Of a DNA stretch of 64,000 nt, positions 18,732 to 29,590 are shown in pieces. The notes under the pieces are model-generated. The model saw only the letters and a list, made by a program, of their open reading frames with translations, did no database searches and was not told where the DNA came from. Within the stretch, counting starts at the first letter, position 1; the number at the start of each line of letters is the position of its first letter. The position numbers and the translations under genes are program-made. The DNA comes from Bacteroidota bacterium. Lineage in GTDB: Bacteria; Bacteroidota; Bacteroidia; Bacteroidales; JAADJA01. Location of the stretch: contig JAHLKX010000004.1 of assembly GCA_020444515.1 (NCBI GenBank), positions 186,001-250,000 on the forward strand, given 5' to 3'.

Positions 18732-21700
18732 TTCTTTTCAATTAAAATCTTTTTGGTCTTTACTTCATTTCCGGACAATAAGGTGGCTACATAAATTCCA
18801 TTGCTGAGATGGGGATCAAAATGATACATGCCTTTTTCCATAATTCTCTGGCTGAATAGTTTGCGTCCAGCCATGTCATAGAGGGATAAAACTCCATCAT
18901 TGTTTCCCAAATAACCGCTATTTACATTCAATTTACCATTGGAAAAATAAATATTAAAAAAGTCGGATTGATCAATGTCTGGCAAGTTGGTCGTGCCATC
19001 CAGAACTTTTATGGAAAAACGATTAAGATATTCACCCGCATCAAGATTGATTTTATATTCTGGCTCCTCCAATAAATCCTGATTCACTCCGGTAGCTGCA
19101 TCATGCAAATATATTTTCATTCCCGGTATCAAATTCTCGTAATCCCTGATCCTGAAACTTACCTGTCCACTTTGATAATTTATTAAGCCTAAAGGAATGG
19201 TTGTAATGGGATCAATAATTTCCGGTAGCGCATCAATTGAGAGTTTTGTTCCATCAGGAAGGATTGCATAAAAATTGGTAACCTTTTCATCTGTATTCAT
19301 TAACTTTAATGCATCAAAGTTACTGTCAAAATCAGGTGTGGCATTTTCATCAAAATAAATAACCATTGGATCAGATGATGATGGATTATCTGAATAAGAT
19401 GTTGTAAATCTAAGTAAAATCTTATTAGAATTTTCAGTTGTCTTAAGAAAAGGATGACTAAGATCATTTACCCTCACCGAATTGTTCATGCCCAGTGTAC
19501 CGGCAACAGGGTAAACACCATCCGTAACATGGATAAAAAATCCCTGCATAGAAGGAATGATATTGGTAGCCAGTCCATCACTTGAAATTCCATTTATGTA
19601 AGTGCTATAGGTACCCGAATACTGATCAGCGCCGCCTGCTTTAAAATAATACAGGGCATTGTCGATGTTTGATTTTGTCCATCCGGATGCTGCATCCCAA
19701 TCAATGGGTGAAGGATATGGATTTCCAAACAAGTTAAAACCCTGCGTATAGGGATGGTTATGATTATAAATGATTCTTGATAGAGGGCCATTGTTTACCA
19801 CACCTGCAACATCCACAGTTTTAGCAGCAGCATTGGGCCCAAAGTTAATGGCATATCCCGACAATGGAATCAAGGGATTTACAACATTGACATAAGAGTC
19901 CCATCCGGATGTCACCACGTTTTCATCATATTCATAAAATGTAGGAAAGCTGGCAGCAAGGTCCATATCATCATCAAACTCACCGACAGTGGCTGCTTGA
20001 AATGGGGAACTAAAATACTTATAACCAAATCCTGAAGGCAGATACCGTTGCATGGTCACATCGCCTGTTACTTCACCGGTTCCTGCGCCATCAATAAGGG
20101 CTGTTTGAATCGCTGTTGAAATGAGGGTTAAATTTCCATCGGAGGTAAGATTTCCTGAAGTTGCAGCAACAATTCCCGTCACATTCAGAGGTCCCAGCAG
20201 GGTAACTCCCGCAACATTGTTCACAATTAAACCATCAATGGTGTTACCTGTAAACTGGCCAGCGCTGATGGTTTGTGCTGAGGATCCTTTCAATTCTATG
20301 GTTCCCGAGGTAGCATCGAAAGTTCCACCATTGGTTATTGATCCGGCTATCTCCAATGTATTAGCTGTTATCGTTAACGATGAACCGGATTCAATTGTAA
20401 TATTTTTTACTGTTCCATTAATTCCTGAGCTAAGCACCGGTTTATTCGGAACATCCGGGATCAATGCATCTTTGGTGAGTTCGGGGAGCAGATCATATGA
20501 CCAATTGCTAGCAACATTCCAATCTGTGCTCACATCACCGGTCCAGGTGATCTTGTCATATATCGTAATGGGACTTGTTTCACTAACAGTTCCACAACCA
20601 CCAATCGGGTCAATGGTATTTGTGACAATGTAGGTCCCAGGTGTACTTCCGGCCAAATCTACCTCACCGGTTGCACTGCTTACAAATACCAGTCCCGCTG
20701 TGGATGTAAATGTTCCGGCAGTTCCGCCTCCGCTAAACGTCGGGAACGGGTTAGGATCGGTATAAAAATAAGGAGTACCTGTATAACTGAATGTTGCAAC
20801 AGGTAAAGGTGTAACTGTTATATCAACCGTTCTGGCCGGACTTGTGCCACAAGCATTAGAAGCTGTAACACTCAATGTACCGCTGGTGGCCGATAAGTCA
20901 AAATCAATGGTAATGGAATTTCCTGTTCCGTTAATAGTGGCACCTGTTCCGCTATAGGACCAATTGTATGTTACACCAACAGCGCTGGGAACAGTATAAA
21001 CATTATCCGTTGAGCCCTGACACACAGGCGTTGGTGCTGAGGTAAAATTCAAAGGCTGTCCGGCAATAACCGGGAAAGATATGATTACCTCATCGGATGA
21101 GGTACAAGTTACATTGCTGATCGTCCATCGAAGGGTATAGGTTTCGCCTAGAGAACCGGTAAAGACAGTCGAATTGAATGAATTGTCAATTAAAACCCCA
21201 CCCGAACCACTGATAATGGTCCACAAACCCGAATAGGGACCAGGATCATTCCCTTCCAGCACAGTTCCGGAAACACCACAAAGTGACTGATCCTCTCCTG
21301 CATCTGCATTCATTGGCGGATCATAAACACTGACCGTTGTTGTATCCACCACTCCGGTATTGGCTCCATTGTTAAAGGTGAAGTTTGTCAATTGATAAAC
21401 GCCTGTAAATGGCGTGGGCAGCGTATAAGGAAGTGATGTCACCGCAATGGTAGGCTGAGGAATTCCATCTATGGTATAATCGAGGCTGTAATTCAGACTA
21501 ATTGGCTCGTAATAGGCAAACCCAACAGGAATCCCTGATTCTCCACAGACCGGCTCATCAGAAAGCAAGGAAGCCCGTGGTGTTATTTCTGCAATGCTCG
21601 CAATGGTATAATTCTTTGGAATTGTGGAAATGGGAATATTATTGGTGGTCACCACATCACCATTATAATCATTTCCAGCAGCAAAAGAAGGAAGCTCACT

Positions 21701-24700
21701 CCATGAACCGGAATTAAATTCAGCAACCCGGATATCGGCCAGACCGTTGGGTGTCATCAAAGGTGTCAGGTTGCTCTTCCGGTCCCATGCCAGTTTAATG
21801 GTGGCTGAAGCCGATGTACTTGTACTTACTCTCCAAAATTCCTTCGTATTGGCAGCTTGTAACGGCGGGATCAGAGAAGTTGCCGTTGGATTTGGGTTAA
21901 AATACTCAGCCGTCCACAATAGCGTTGCCCCTGCGGTTGAAGTTAGGGTAAGGTAATGTCCTTTGGTGAATCCTTTTCCCAGTGGGTACAAAAATTCATC
22001 TCCATTGATAATCCTTTTAATCAACGGACCATCGACATAAGAAGAGGTGCTTCCCCCTGCAGGCAATACCGCGTCAGAGCTGGTATTGGTTATAATCAGC
22101 TTATTGGTGCTGGTGGTATGAATGATTCCATTTGTAAGAAGCAGTTGATTACTGACTTCAACCGAACCATTCAATCCTATTTCCAATCCGGATTCATTAT
22201 TGATCTTAAGATTATTGAAACCATTAACTCCGGTAAAGTCACCCGTTGGTCCGCCCAGACTTTGTAAAGCAGTCCCTGCAAATGAAACGGTTGCAGCAGG
22301 AGCTGAACCGGAACCACTTTTGAAAGCACCGGTATTGTATCGCTCCATGGAACCTAAAATGGTTAGTGAATAATTATTCACACTATTATCGAGTGTGGGT
22401 CCGTCAATAACGAGTCGATTACAGACCGTAATATCTTTATTGGGGAGGATCCTTGTTCCTGTCCCGGTAAAAAACAAGTTTGGAAGGCTGTTATATTGAT
22501 TGGCAATAATCGTATATATTCCAGTTCCGCCATATTCGAGTGTCCCACCGCTTGAACAGTCGAAAAATGCGCCATAATCTCCACTGGGAATATTACCGCT
22601 TTCCACATACATAGTCCCGCTTCCATCTACCTCCCCTAGACTGTGTCCAAAAGTTGGTGCTAGGATCCTTAATGTTTCATTGATGGTGGTACTAATAACA
22701 GACACATCATTTATATCAATGGTTACGATATGGTCAATAATTACAATGGCTCCAATGGGTCCTCCGACCGGACACGGAGGAGAAGACCCCACAGGTGTCC
22801 AAATTGACTGATCCGTCCAATCGCCATCACTATTTGATTTATAAGTTGAAACTTCAGTTGGGAATGCACTGCTTTCACCTGCCGTATAGTCACCATTTAA
22901 ATTGCTAATACCAGCATAATAAAAAGAGATGCGATGATTAACTTCATCAACATTGTCTGTGCCACTACCTGCAGGTGCCTTTGACCAGATATTACCAGGC
23001 AATTCAAGTTTTGCAGCAACATAATCACTTTCTACACCAGCTACGTCGGAATCAATATACTGTAAAAGCACATCTCCATCCAATCCTGAAATTCCGGCAC
23101 TCTCAATTTTCCAGTAGTAATTAAGAACAATCGTTGAATCGCTGACTGAAGGATGAAATTCATTAATCGGAGAAACCTTTATATAACCAACCGTTCCATT
23201 TGCGGAAATGGTAAATTGTGCCGGAGTGTATTTCCCCAAGACCCCTACAGGAAAAGTAAATGATTGCGGGGAAGCTGTAAAAAACTTTCTGATACCGGGA
23301 CTGCTAATCACCCCTTCTGTCATGATCATTTTGGTTAAATCAGGAGTCCCAATAATATTGCTATTTTGGCTTAAAGTAAGCAAATTGGAATTAATATCAA
23401 AGATACCCTGGGTAAGTAAAAGATCGTTTTGAATTAATATATCACTGTTAAGTTTAACACCATAAATATTATTGATCTCTAACCTTCCATATGAACCTGT
23501 CCCTGATATCTGTTGCTCTATTGTACCGGCTAAACCAATTCCACCAATGGTGTTGTCATCATTGTAAGAACCAAAGTTTGTTAAATTGCCATAGAGTGTT
23601 ATCTTCTTATTGCCCAATATCAGGTTTCCGCTCATAATACTCAAATCCTGGTTCACTGTAAAATCATTGTTTACCGTAAGGGAATTTGTTGGGGAAAGGT
23701 ACAAATTATGAAAATTGGTTATGGAGCTACCTGAAATGGCCTGCACCCCCCCATTGAAAGTTGTTGTATTACTTCCATAATTGTAGGTACCGCTATTATT
23801 CAGGTTTCCTTTAATAGAAACATTGATATCATTCGAATTAAAAATACTTCTTGCATTTGTAAGTGTCAGGGACCCGTTCAATTCAAGCGGACTGATAAAA
23901 AGATTGAGGTTCGCGTTTACCCCTGCTCCTGATGCACCTGTAACAGTAAGGTTGTTTAAGGGGATATTGGCATCCAGTGCGTAGTTTTGAATTGAATTGG
24001 GAATTACGTTGGTAAAAATAATGGTACCACCTGTCACGGATGAACTTGCTGGTCTTATATATAAATCTCCATATGAAATTCCTCCTCCCCTTACAATGGT
24101 CAGGGTCCCACCCGACATGTAAAAACTGCTTCCTTCATTTAATACTTCCAGTTTTGCATAGTCGTTATTGGCATTATTACCGTTAATTCTGACACTTCCC
24201 CCAGACTGGATGTATTTAAGATTTCCATTGGTGGTTTGGGTATTTCGGCGAATCTGTCCATTGACAAAAAGACTTCCTCCCTGAATTTCAATAGCCGAAG
24301 CACCACTCCCGGAATATTCAATATCATTGTTATTTGCAGGAGCACCCATGGGTCCGACATAGACATCCCCATTGATCACTGTCAACTTGCCACTTAATAG
24401 CAAATCATTGTTGTTATTATTGGCATCTCCAATCAGTATTTCTCTGTTGTTAGCGTTGGTATAATCAATATACAAGCCAGCAGTCGATGGAATGGCAAAT
24501 GCTGTGGTGGTAGATATGGTAAAATCCGTACCCGGATTGGTTCGCATAAAACGAAAGGTTCCATTTAGCAATGTCAGCCAGTTATCATCGGGAGTATTCA
24601 AGGTACCTTCGATATCACAGGTAAGGGTAGTTGATTGTGATGATCCTTTATCAATGGTTACTGTACTAAAAGTTGTAAGCGGGTTCCCCGTTGTATTGGT

Positions 24701-27700
24701 AATGCTGGCATTGGATGACCCAAAAAAGGTAAGTGGTATCTGTGAGCAATCAACCTTTGATCGGGTAGTTAATCCATGTGTGAGACCATCGGTGTTGTTG
24801 ATCAAACTTCCTCCAATGGCCATGCTTTGATTGGTTGCCCCGCTCCAGACATACAAGGCTGATAATGTTTCAACAATTACATCTCCGTTTATCACAAAGT
24901 CTTGTGCAATATTCCCGTTTCCATACCACATCAAAGCTCCTCCCTGGATATGCATATCACCCAGAATTGTTATTGTTTTTGGAATCCTCACGGTAGGTGG
25001 GGTAGGATAATTTACATTCCATGTCGGCAGGAACCAGGAATCGGCATTTTGGCCACGGGTTACAAGATCGCCATAAATAGTCAGATCATTATTCGCAAAA
25101 ATAATATTTGATCCACCAAGAGGACTTAAAATCAGGTTACCATAGGATAATATGCCGTTGGGCAACCAGTAGGTTGTTCCAGCTGTAGGGTTAGTCGAGT
25201 ATAATTCAGTGGTACCCAGGTTCAAATTAAAATCCGAATAATCACCCTGGGGAAAAGTGAACGTGCTGCCTGATGTCCATGATGTTGTCAACCTCAAATT
25301 TCCATTGCCATTTGGATGATTTTGGACAATACCAAAATTGGAATTAAAATTATATCCAATATCAAGAGCAGAACCAGCTTCAATCTGTAAACTGGCGCAA
25401 CTTCTTACATCAGTATTGGCAATGGTATTATTGGTTGCCAGATAAACTGAATCCTGACCGCCAATGATCACTACATCATTAAGTCCCGGAGGAACTGCAG
25501 GTGGATTCGTAACTGTATGGCCCGTTAAAGACCACGTTGCCAAATCACCCCACAGACCGGTTTGACGGCTATAATAAACCTGAGGAATACCAAATGCAGC
25601 ATCTCCTGCTGTATAATCACCATCTAAAAAATCCGTGCTATTTGAAGGTGTTGTCCAATCTGTTATTATATTATTTGTTATATCAATCGGTGGATTGGTA
25701 TTGGTTCCATACCTCCAAGTAAAATCGTAGTTGGTATAGAGCGCGGGAATATAATTGGCTTCAGTTCCAACAACATCATTCTGATTATAAGTAAATGAAT
25801 GAACTACTGAATTTGGCACAATTCCGGTAAATCCAGAGGAATTTACCCGCCAAAAATAAGTCAGACTTTGCCCATCAATCGTTGTACTGGGGTGTTCATA
25901 ACCTACCGGAATCACAGTTACCGATCCAAAGGTAGCAGGTGCAACACTGAATCCGATGGTTGCAGGTGTATATTTTACGGGTTGGGAGGGGGAAATGGTT
26001 GGGGCTCCTATGGGAAATGTAAATGAACCCACTGATCCATAAACCTTTGTTACACCACCATCACCGGCATTACCGGATGTTTGAATGTATCTTGTCGGCC
26101 CTGCATTTATAATGGTTGCTGATGAATTTAGTCGCAAATTATAAATTCCGATATTGAATAACCTATCCTGTGAAAATACCAGGCTTCCATTGATGGTCAT
26201 GCCAGCAAGCAACGATATAGGTGCTGCTGCAGGATTCGTATTGTCAAGTTCTACATTTTGAAAAACACCGTTACCATCAATATTTTGCAGGATAGTTCCA
26301 TTGAGTACAATTTTGCCCGTACCAGTTTGTAAACCTGAATTATATAAATCCTGGGATACATTGATGGTCTTTCCATTGTCATTCAGCGTTCCTAAAACAA
26401 GCCTGAAATCATCATTGACATTGATCGTGTTTTGCGATCCGGCCAATTCAACACTTTGTCCAACAGGCTTATCAATCGTTAATTTATTAAATGAAAGTGG
26501 CGCTGCAAGATTTACAGTTAAATTTTGATCACCGGTTCCGTTCAACAGGGTGGTATTGCTTCCGGAAGTGTAAGAAGTACCTGCGCCAATAAAAAAATCT
26601 CCGCCAATAGTAACATCCAGGTTATTTGCTGAAAAATCACCTGAAGCAATATTTAAATCCTTTTGAACGATTAAAGGCGAACCATTTAATTGAACAACCG
26701 AAGTACTGCTGACGCGATCAATAAGAACATTGGTCAATGGAGCACTTGTGTTGATTAAAAAACTAAAGGAATTGGCCAGATTGGACCCAGCTATCGGCCT
26801 GATCTCCAGTGTACCTCCTGTAACATTTATATTGGATGCTGAAGATTTCACATCAAATGCTTCCCGCTGACTGATGGATATTCCGCATACATCATATATT
26901 CGAATCGTTCCCCCTGACTGCGTAAAAATATTGTTGGCCTGCTCAAGATTAAAAGAACCATAGTCGGCATTAATACCATTTATTGCCCTTGTTGTATTCA
27001 ATGTGGCCATTGAAACATCCGTTAAATTGGCAACTGTTGTATAGGATGTTGGTGTGCGCTGGAAACGGCCCCGGAGAATGAATAAACCTCCCGATTGGCT
27101 GTAAGAAGCCGAACCCGTTGCTGAAAGCAACTGTTTGCTATCTAAAATTCCGCCATTAAGAATTAATTTTCCTGATCCATTCGACGTGATGATACCCCCT
27201 GATTCACGTGTTGAAAAATATCCTTTGTTGATTTGCAGTTGTCCCTGTATGGTGACGGCACTTCTGCCACCTTTGGTAATACCAATGGCACCATTATTTG
27301 GAGCTGAAACATTATAAGCAACATTTACTTCCCGGTAATCATCCGCCGTTGACAATACAACAACATCAACACCGTCAACCACCAGAGCACCATTAAAAGG
27401 CACATAGAATTCGGCATTCCCAGCTGTACCCTCAGTAAGAGAAGGAATGACCAGTGAACCTTTTAATATAACCGTACCAGCATGAATCCAAAAAGCTTTT
27501 CGAACATTCGGCGTTGTTCCTAAAGACAAGTCATTGGCTAAAATATTTGCACCAAAGAGTCTGAAGTTTTCATAACTGGTTGAATTGATGGTTAATTTAT
27601 AGGTACGGTCAATGCCTTTGTCAACAATCAGATTATAAAAAGTTGTAATTCCATTACAGGTTAAGGTATTGTTACTTTCCCCTTGAAAATATACCGAAGC

Positions 27701-29134
27701 AGCTCCTGAGGTTGGTCCAGCTACTGCAGGAGGGAAAGCATTATAAAGAGGATATGGCAGGTTCGTAAATTTAACATTCCCATTATTTGTAAAATCACCT
27801 CTGATAATGACCAAATGGAAATTGAGATAATAATTGAGAAAAGGAGCAATCCCACCTGAACCGCCAAGGGAGGTATTGGTAACACCATTGCCAACAGCTA
27901 TCGAGGCTCCGCTATCCACATTTACATTACCATTGATGGTCAATGTTAGTTTTACAGTCGATACATTGTTATTGATTTGAAATGTCCCGCTTTTTACAAA
28001 TAAATTTCCATTCAGGGTGATGTTGCTCAATTGTGTTGCAACAGTTCCGGAAGTATTGATGGTTAAATTATTATAAGTGGTTTGTGTTGCTGGCAATGTG
28101 AAACTGGAAGCATTATTATATTCGGTTGTTCCACCACTGGCATTGACAAATGTGTTGGTTATAACATCAGGAAAGTTTACCGAAGCAAGTTTCAAAGTTC
28201 CCTGTCCACTTAATGAAACCAAGGGATTTAGAAAACTGTGAACGCCTTGATCAAGAAAACTACCTGCATTGATAATAATTTGAAGACTCTGCGCATTAAC
28301 ATCACCTTGCAAATACACTGTACGACCCGAAAGAATAATAACCTTGTTATAATCGACTGGAATCGCGGTACCAATCTGAAGGTTACCACTTGGATCAGAT
28401 GTCCAGGTTGTGGGGTCGTCCCAATTACCTGTTTGGTAACTGTATAAATTGGTAATCGGGTTTACTGTAATGATGAGCGTAAAAGTATTGCCGGTGCAAC
28501 TTCCGGATGTCGGTGTAACCGTATAAGTAGCTGTTTGAGGGGTTGATGTCAGGTTGGTTAACGTTCCTGAAATGCTGGTAGGAGATCCACTACTTGCTGC
28601 ACCTCCGGTCATTCCTCCGGTTACAATAGGTGCTGGCCAGCTATAGGTAGTCCCGGTTGGCACGATTCCGTCAATACCATTAATGGGTGTAACTGAAAAG
28701 CCAACATTGGTTAATACCGTATCCGTCATATCGGTTATGGAAGGTGTTGTTTCTATGACTAGATCAGTTCCATTGTCCGATCCCGTTACGGGGGGATTGC
28801 TACTCACAACACGTATGCGATAACCCGTACCTGAAACTGTGGATATAGGAATTGTTGCCGGAATGGTTCCGCCCGTGTTTGACACCACTGATCCAATGGA
28901 TACCGGTGAAGTAAAACTGCCACTTGCATCGGATAACTGAGCGGTAAATACATTTCCTGATACAAAGGGTCCTGTTTTAGAATATGGAACGGAAACAGAG
29001 GAACCCGAACAAAATGGAGATCCCGAAATTGCACCGGTGGAAATGGTTTGTGCTGATATTGTACTTAATAAAAATAAATTTAAAAGTAGAATAACAATCG
29101 CTGTAACGATGGTTTGCTTTGATCCAATATTCAT
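18728..29134 (-). CDS. Giant 3468-aa secreted adhesin with type IX secretion sorting domain
   Basis: A signal peptide (about 1-29, ending TISAQ) is followed by Ig-like segments. Then come four large modules that each open with a G-x-W...W motif (TGNWDDPTTW near 235, TGLWGDLATW near 1187, DGDWTDQSIW near 2103, STDWNVASNW near 2863). They continue as long runs of short strands of the kind LTINGNVNVDSG, LTLSGNLTNNG and GTxTISGG, which suggest right-handed parallel beta-helix or stacked beta structure. A PKD-like region with CQGSTDNVYTVP (about 2692-2777) lies in between. Residues about 3390-3468 (LSLYDMAGRKLFSQ, GIYVATLLSGNEVKTKKILI) form a T9SS type A sorting domain, so export across the outer membrane should use the Por system and not the usher. 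It lies between the chaperone and the third DUF4402 gene. Function as a surface adhesin or matrix protein is inferred from size and layout. Confidence 0.85.
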   Translation of the reverse strand: MNIGSKQTIVTAIVILLLNLFLLSTISAQTISTGAISGSPFCSGSSVSVPYSKTGPFVSGNVFTAQLSDASGSFTSPVSIGSVVSNTGGTIPATIPISTVSGTGYRIRVVSSNPPVTGSDNGTDLVIETTPSITDMTDTVLTNVGFSVTPINGIDGIVPTGTTYSWPAPIVTGGMTGGAASSGSPTSISGTLTNLTSTPQTATYTVTPTSGSCTGNTFTLIITVNPITNLYSYQTGNWDDPTTWTSDPSGNLQIGTAIPVDYNKVIILSGRTVYLQGDVNAQSLQIIINAGSFLDQGVHSFLNPLVSLSGQGTLKLASVNFPDVITNTFVNASGGTTEYNNASSFTLPATQTTYNNLTINTSGTVATQLSNITLNGNLFVKSGTFQINNNVSTVKLTLTINGNVNVDSGASIAVGNGVTNTSLGGSGGIAPFLNYYLNFHLVIIRGDFTNNGNVKFTNLPYPLYNAFPPAVAGPTSGAASVYFQGESNNTLTCNGITTFYNLIVDKGIDRTYKLTINSTSYENFRLFGANILANDLSLGTTPNVRKAFWIHAGTVILKGSLVIPSLTEGTAGNAEFYVPFNGALVVDGVDVVVLSTADDYREVNVAYNVSAPNNGAIGITKGGRSAVTIQGQLQINKGYFSTRESGGIITSNGSGKLILNGGILDSKQLLSATGSASYSQSGGLFILRGRFQRTPTSYTTVANLTDVSMATLNTTRAINGINADYGSFNLEQANNIFTQSGGTIRIYDVCGISISQREAFDVKSSASNINVTGGTLEIRPIAGSNLANSFSFLINTSAPLTNVLIDRVSSTSVVQLNGSPLIVQKDLNIASGDFSANNLDVTIGGDFFIGAGTSYTSGSNTTLLNGTGDQNLTVNLAAPLSFNKLTIDKPVGQSVELAGSQNTINVNDDFRLVLGTLNDNGKTINVSQDLYNSGLQTGTGKIVLNGTILQNIDGNGVFQNVELDNTNPAAAPISLLAGMTINGSLVFSQDRLFNIGIYNLRLNSSATIINAGPTRYIQTSGNAGDGGVTKVYGSVGSFTFPIGAPTISPSQPVKYTPATIGFSVAPATFGSVTVIPVGYEHPSTTIDGQSLTYFWRVNSSGFTGIVPNSVVHSFTYNQNDVVGTEANYIPALYTNYDFTWRYGTNTNPPIDITNNIITDWTTPSNSTDFLDGDYTAGDAAFGIPQVYYSRQTGLWGDLATWSLTGHTVTNPPAVPPGLNDVVIIGGQDSVYLATNNTIANTDVRSCASLQIEAGSALDIGYNFNSNFGIVQNHPNGNGNLRLTTSWTSGSTFTFPQGDYSDFNLNLGTTELYSTNPTAGTTYWLPNGILSYGNLILSPLGGSNIIFANNDLTIYGDLVTRGQNADSWFLPTWNVNYPTPPTVRIPKTITILGDMHIQGGALMWYGNGNIAQDFVINGDVIVETLSALYVWSGATNQSMAIGGSLINNTDGLTHGLTTRSKVDCSQIPLTFFGSSNASITNTTGNPLTTFSTVTIDKGSSQSTTLTCDIEGTLNTPDDNWLTLLNGTFRFMRTNPGTDFTISTTTAFAIPSTAGLYIDYTNANNREILIGDANNNNNDLLLSGKLTVINGDVYVGPMGAPANNNDIEYSGSGASAIEIQGGSLFVNGQIRRNTQTTNGNLKYIQSGGSVRINGNNANNDYAKLEVLNEGSSFYMSGGTLTIVRGGGISYGDLYIRPASSSVTGGTIIFTNVIPNSIQNYALDANIPLNNLTVTGASGAGVNANLNLFISPLELNGSLTLTNARSIFNSNDINVSIKGNLNNSGTYNYGSNTTTFNGGVQAISGSSITNFHNLYLSPTNSLTVNNDFTVNQDLSIMSGNLILGNKKITLYGNLTNFGSYNDDNTIGGIGLAGTIEQQISGTGSYGRLEINNIYGVKLNSDILIQNDLLLTQGIFDINSNLLTLSQNSNIIGTPDLTKMIMTEGVISSPGIRKFFTASPQSFTFPVGVLGKYTPAQFTISANGTVGYIKVSPINEFHPSVSDSTIVLNYYWKIESAGISGLDGDVLLQYIDSDVAGVESDYVAAKLELPGNIWSKAPAGSGTDNVDEVNHRISFYYAGISNLNGDYTAGESSAFPTEVSTYKSNSDGDWTDQSIWTPVGSSPPCPVGGPIGAIVIIDHIVTIDINDVSVISTTINETLRILAPTFGHSLGEVDGSGTMYVESGNIPSGDYGAFFDCSSGGTLEYGGTGIYTIIANQYNSLPNLFFTGTGTRILPNKDITVCNRLVIDGPTLDNSVNNYSLTILGSMERYNTGAFKSGSGSAPAATVSFAGTALQSLGGPTGDFTGVNGFNNLKINNESGLEIGLNGSVEVSNQLLLTNGIIHTTSTNKLIITNTSSDAVLPAGGSTSSYVDGPLIKRIINGDEFLYPLGKGFTKGHYLTLTSTAGATLLWTAEYFNPNPTATSLIPPLQAANTKEFWRVSTSTSASATIKLAWDRKSNLTPLMTPNGLADIRVAEFNSGSWSELPSFAAGNDYNGDVVTTNNIPISTIPKNYTIASIAEITPRASLLSDEPVCGESGIPVGFAYYEPISLNYSLDYTIDGIPQPTIAVTSLPYTLPTPFTGVYQLTNFTFNNGANTGVVDTTTVSVYDPPMNADAGEDQSLCGVSGTVLEGNDPGPYSGLWTIISGSGGVLIDNSFNSTVFTGSLGETYTLRWTISNVTCTSSDEVIISFPVIAGQPLNFTSAPTPVCQGSTDNVYTVPSAVGVTYNWSYSGTGATINGTGNSITIDFDLSATSGTLSVTASNACGTSPARTVDITVTPLPVATFSYTGTPYFYTDPNPFPTFSGGGTAGTFTSTAGLVFVSSATGEVDLAGSTPGTYIVTNTIDPIGGCGTVSETSPITIYDKITWTGDVSTDWNVASNWSYDLLPELTKDALIPDVPNKPVLSSGINGTVKNITIESGSSLTITANTLEIAGSITNGGTFDATSGTIELKGSSAQTISAGQFTGNTIDGLIVNNVAGVTLLGPLNVTGIVAATSGNLTSDGNLTLISTAIQTALIDGAGTGEVTGDVTMQRYLPSGFGYKYFSSPFQAATVGEFDDDMDLAASFPTFYEYDENVVTSGWDSYVNVVNPLIPLSGYAINFGPNAAAKTVDVAGVVNNGPLSRIIYNHNHPYTQGFNLFGNPYPSPIDWDAASGWTKSNIDNALYYFKAGGADQYSGTYSTYINGISSDGLATNIIPSMQGFFIHVTDGVYPVAGTLGMNNSVRVNDLSHPFLKTTENSNKILLRFTTSYSDNPSSSDPMVIYFDENATPDFDSNFDALKLMNTDEKVTNFYAILPDGTKLSIDALPEIIDPITTIPLGLINYQSGQVSFRIRDYENLIPGMKIYLHDAATGVNQDLLEEPEYKINLDAGEYLNRFSIKVLDGTTNLPDIDQSDFFNIYFSNGKLNVNSGYLGNNDGVLSLYDMAGRKLFSQRIMEKGMYHFDPHLSNGIYVATLLSGNEVKTKKILIEKK

Positions 29135-29590
29135 GAAATAATTTTCAGCTTTCAGTTTGCTAGTCTTACTACGATGTTTAAACTCCTTTGTTTCATTAAA
29201 ATACAGTACTTTATGTTAATACTTTCAAAGATTCCTACAACGAGCAAAAATGAGCCCGAAGAACGCATTGATCGGTTAGGTTTCAAAGCCAATTTAACCT
29301 CCTTCCAAACGATCTTTTTTGGTTTTAGAATGGGGAACCAGGCAAACCAATGGACTGCATTCCAGGTCAACACCACACGGGTATTTTTAATCAAAATGCA
29401 AGAAAATGTTTGTCATTTTTTTAAAGTTCTGTATCTGCTCAGAAAATTCAAGGATACTGAACCGAAAGAAGTTAGAACAATTAAATCGAAGGATTGAAGT
29501 AGGATTTCCAGGTAAGTCAAAATACGCAAAAAGTCCAGTCGCAGAATGATCAATCACCCAATCAAAAAAAGGTGAAAATTACGGCAGGTG
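29135..29590. other. Non-coding gap between chaperone and adhesin genes
   Basis: At 456 bp this is the longest gap inside the locus between the second DUF4402 gene and the usher-like gene. Two short overlapping frames on opposite strands (29152-29394 minus, 29174-29497 plus) have no protein-like features. I see no TAnnTTTG box for the adhesin and no strong terminator, so the adhesin may be read through from the chaperone gene, or use a promoter I cannot recognise. Confidence 0.4.

Noticed and set aside
18728..29134. Many open frames on the plus strand and in other minus frames across the giant adhesin gene (for example 20121-20633, 24492-24830)
   Set aside because: They are shadows of a very long, compositionally biased coding frame; none has a signal, family motif or own leader.
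29152..29497. Two opposing short frames in the gap between chaperone and adhesin
   Set aside because: They mirror each other on opposite strands and neither shows a signal, domain or promoter.
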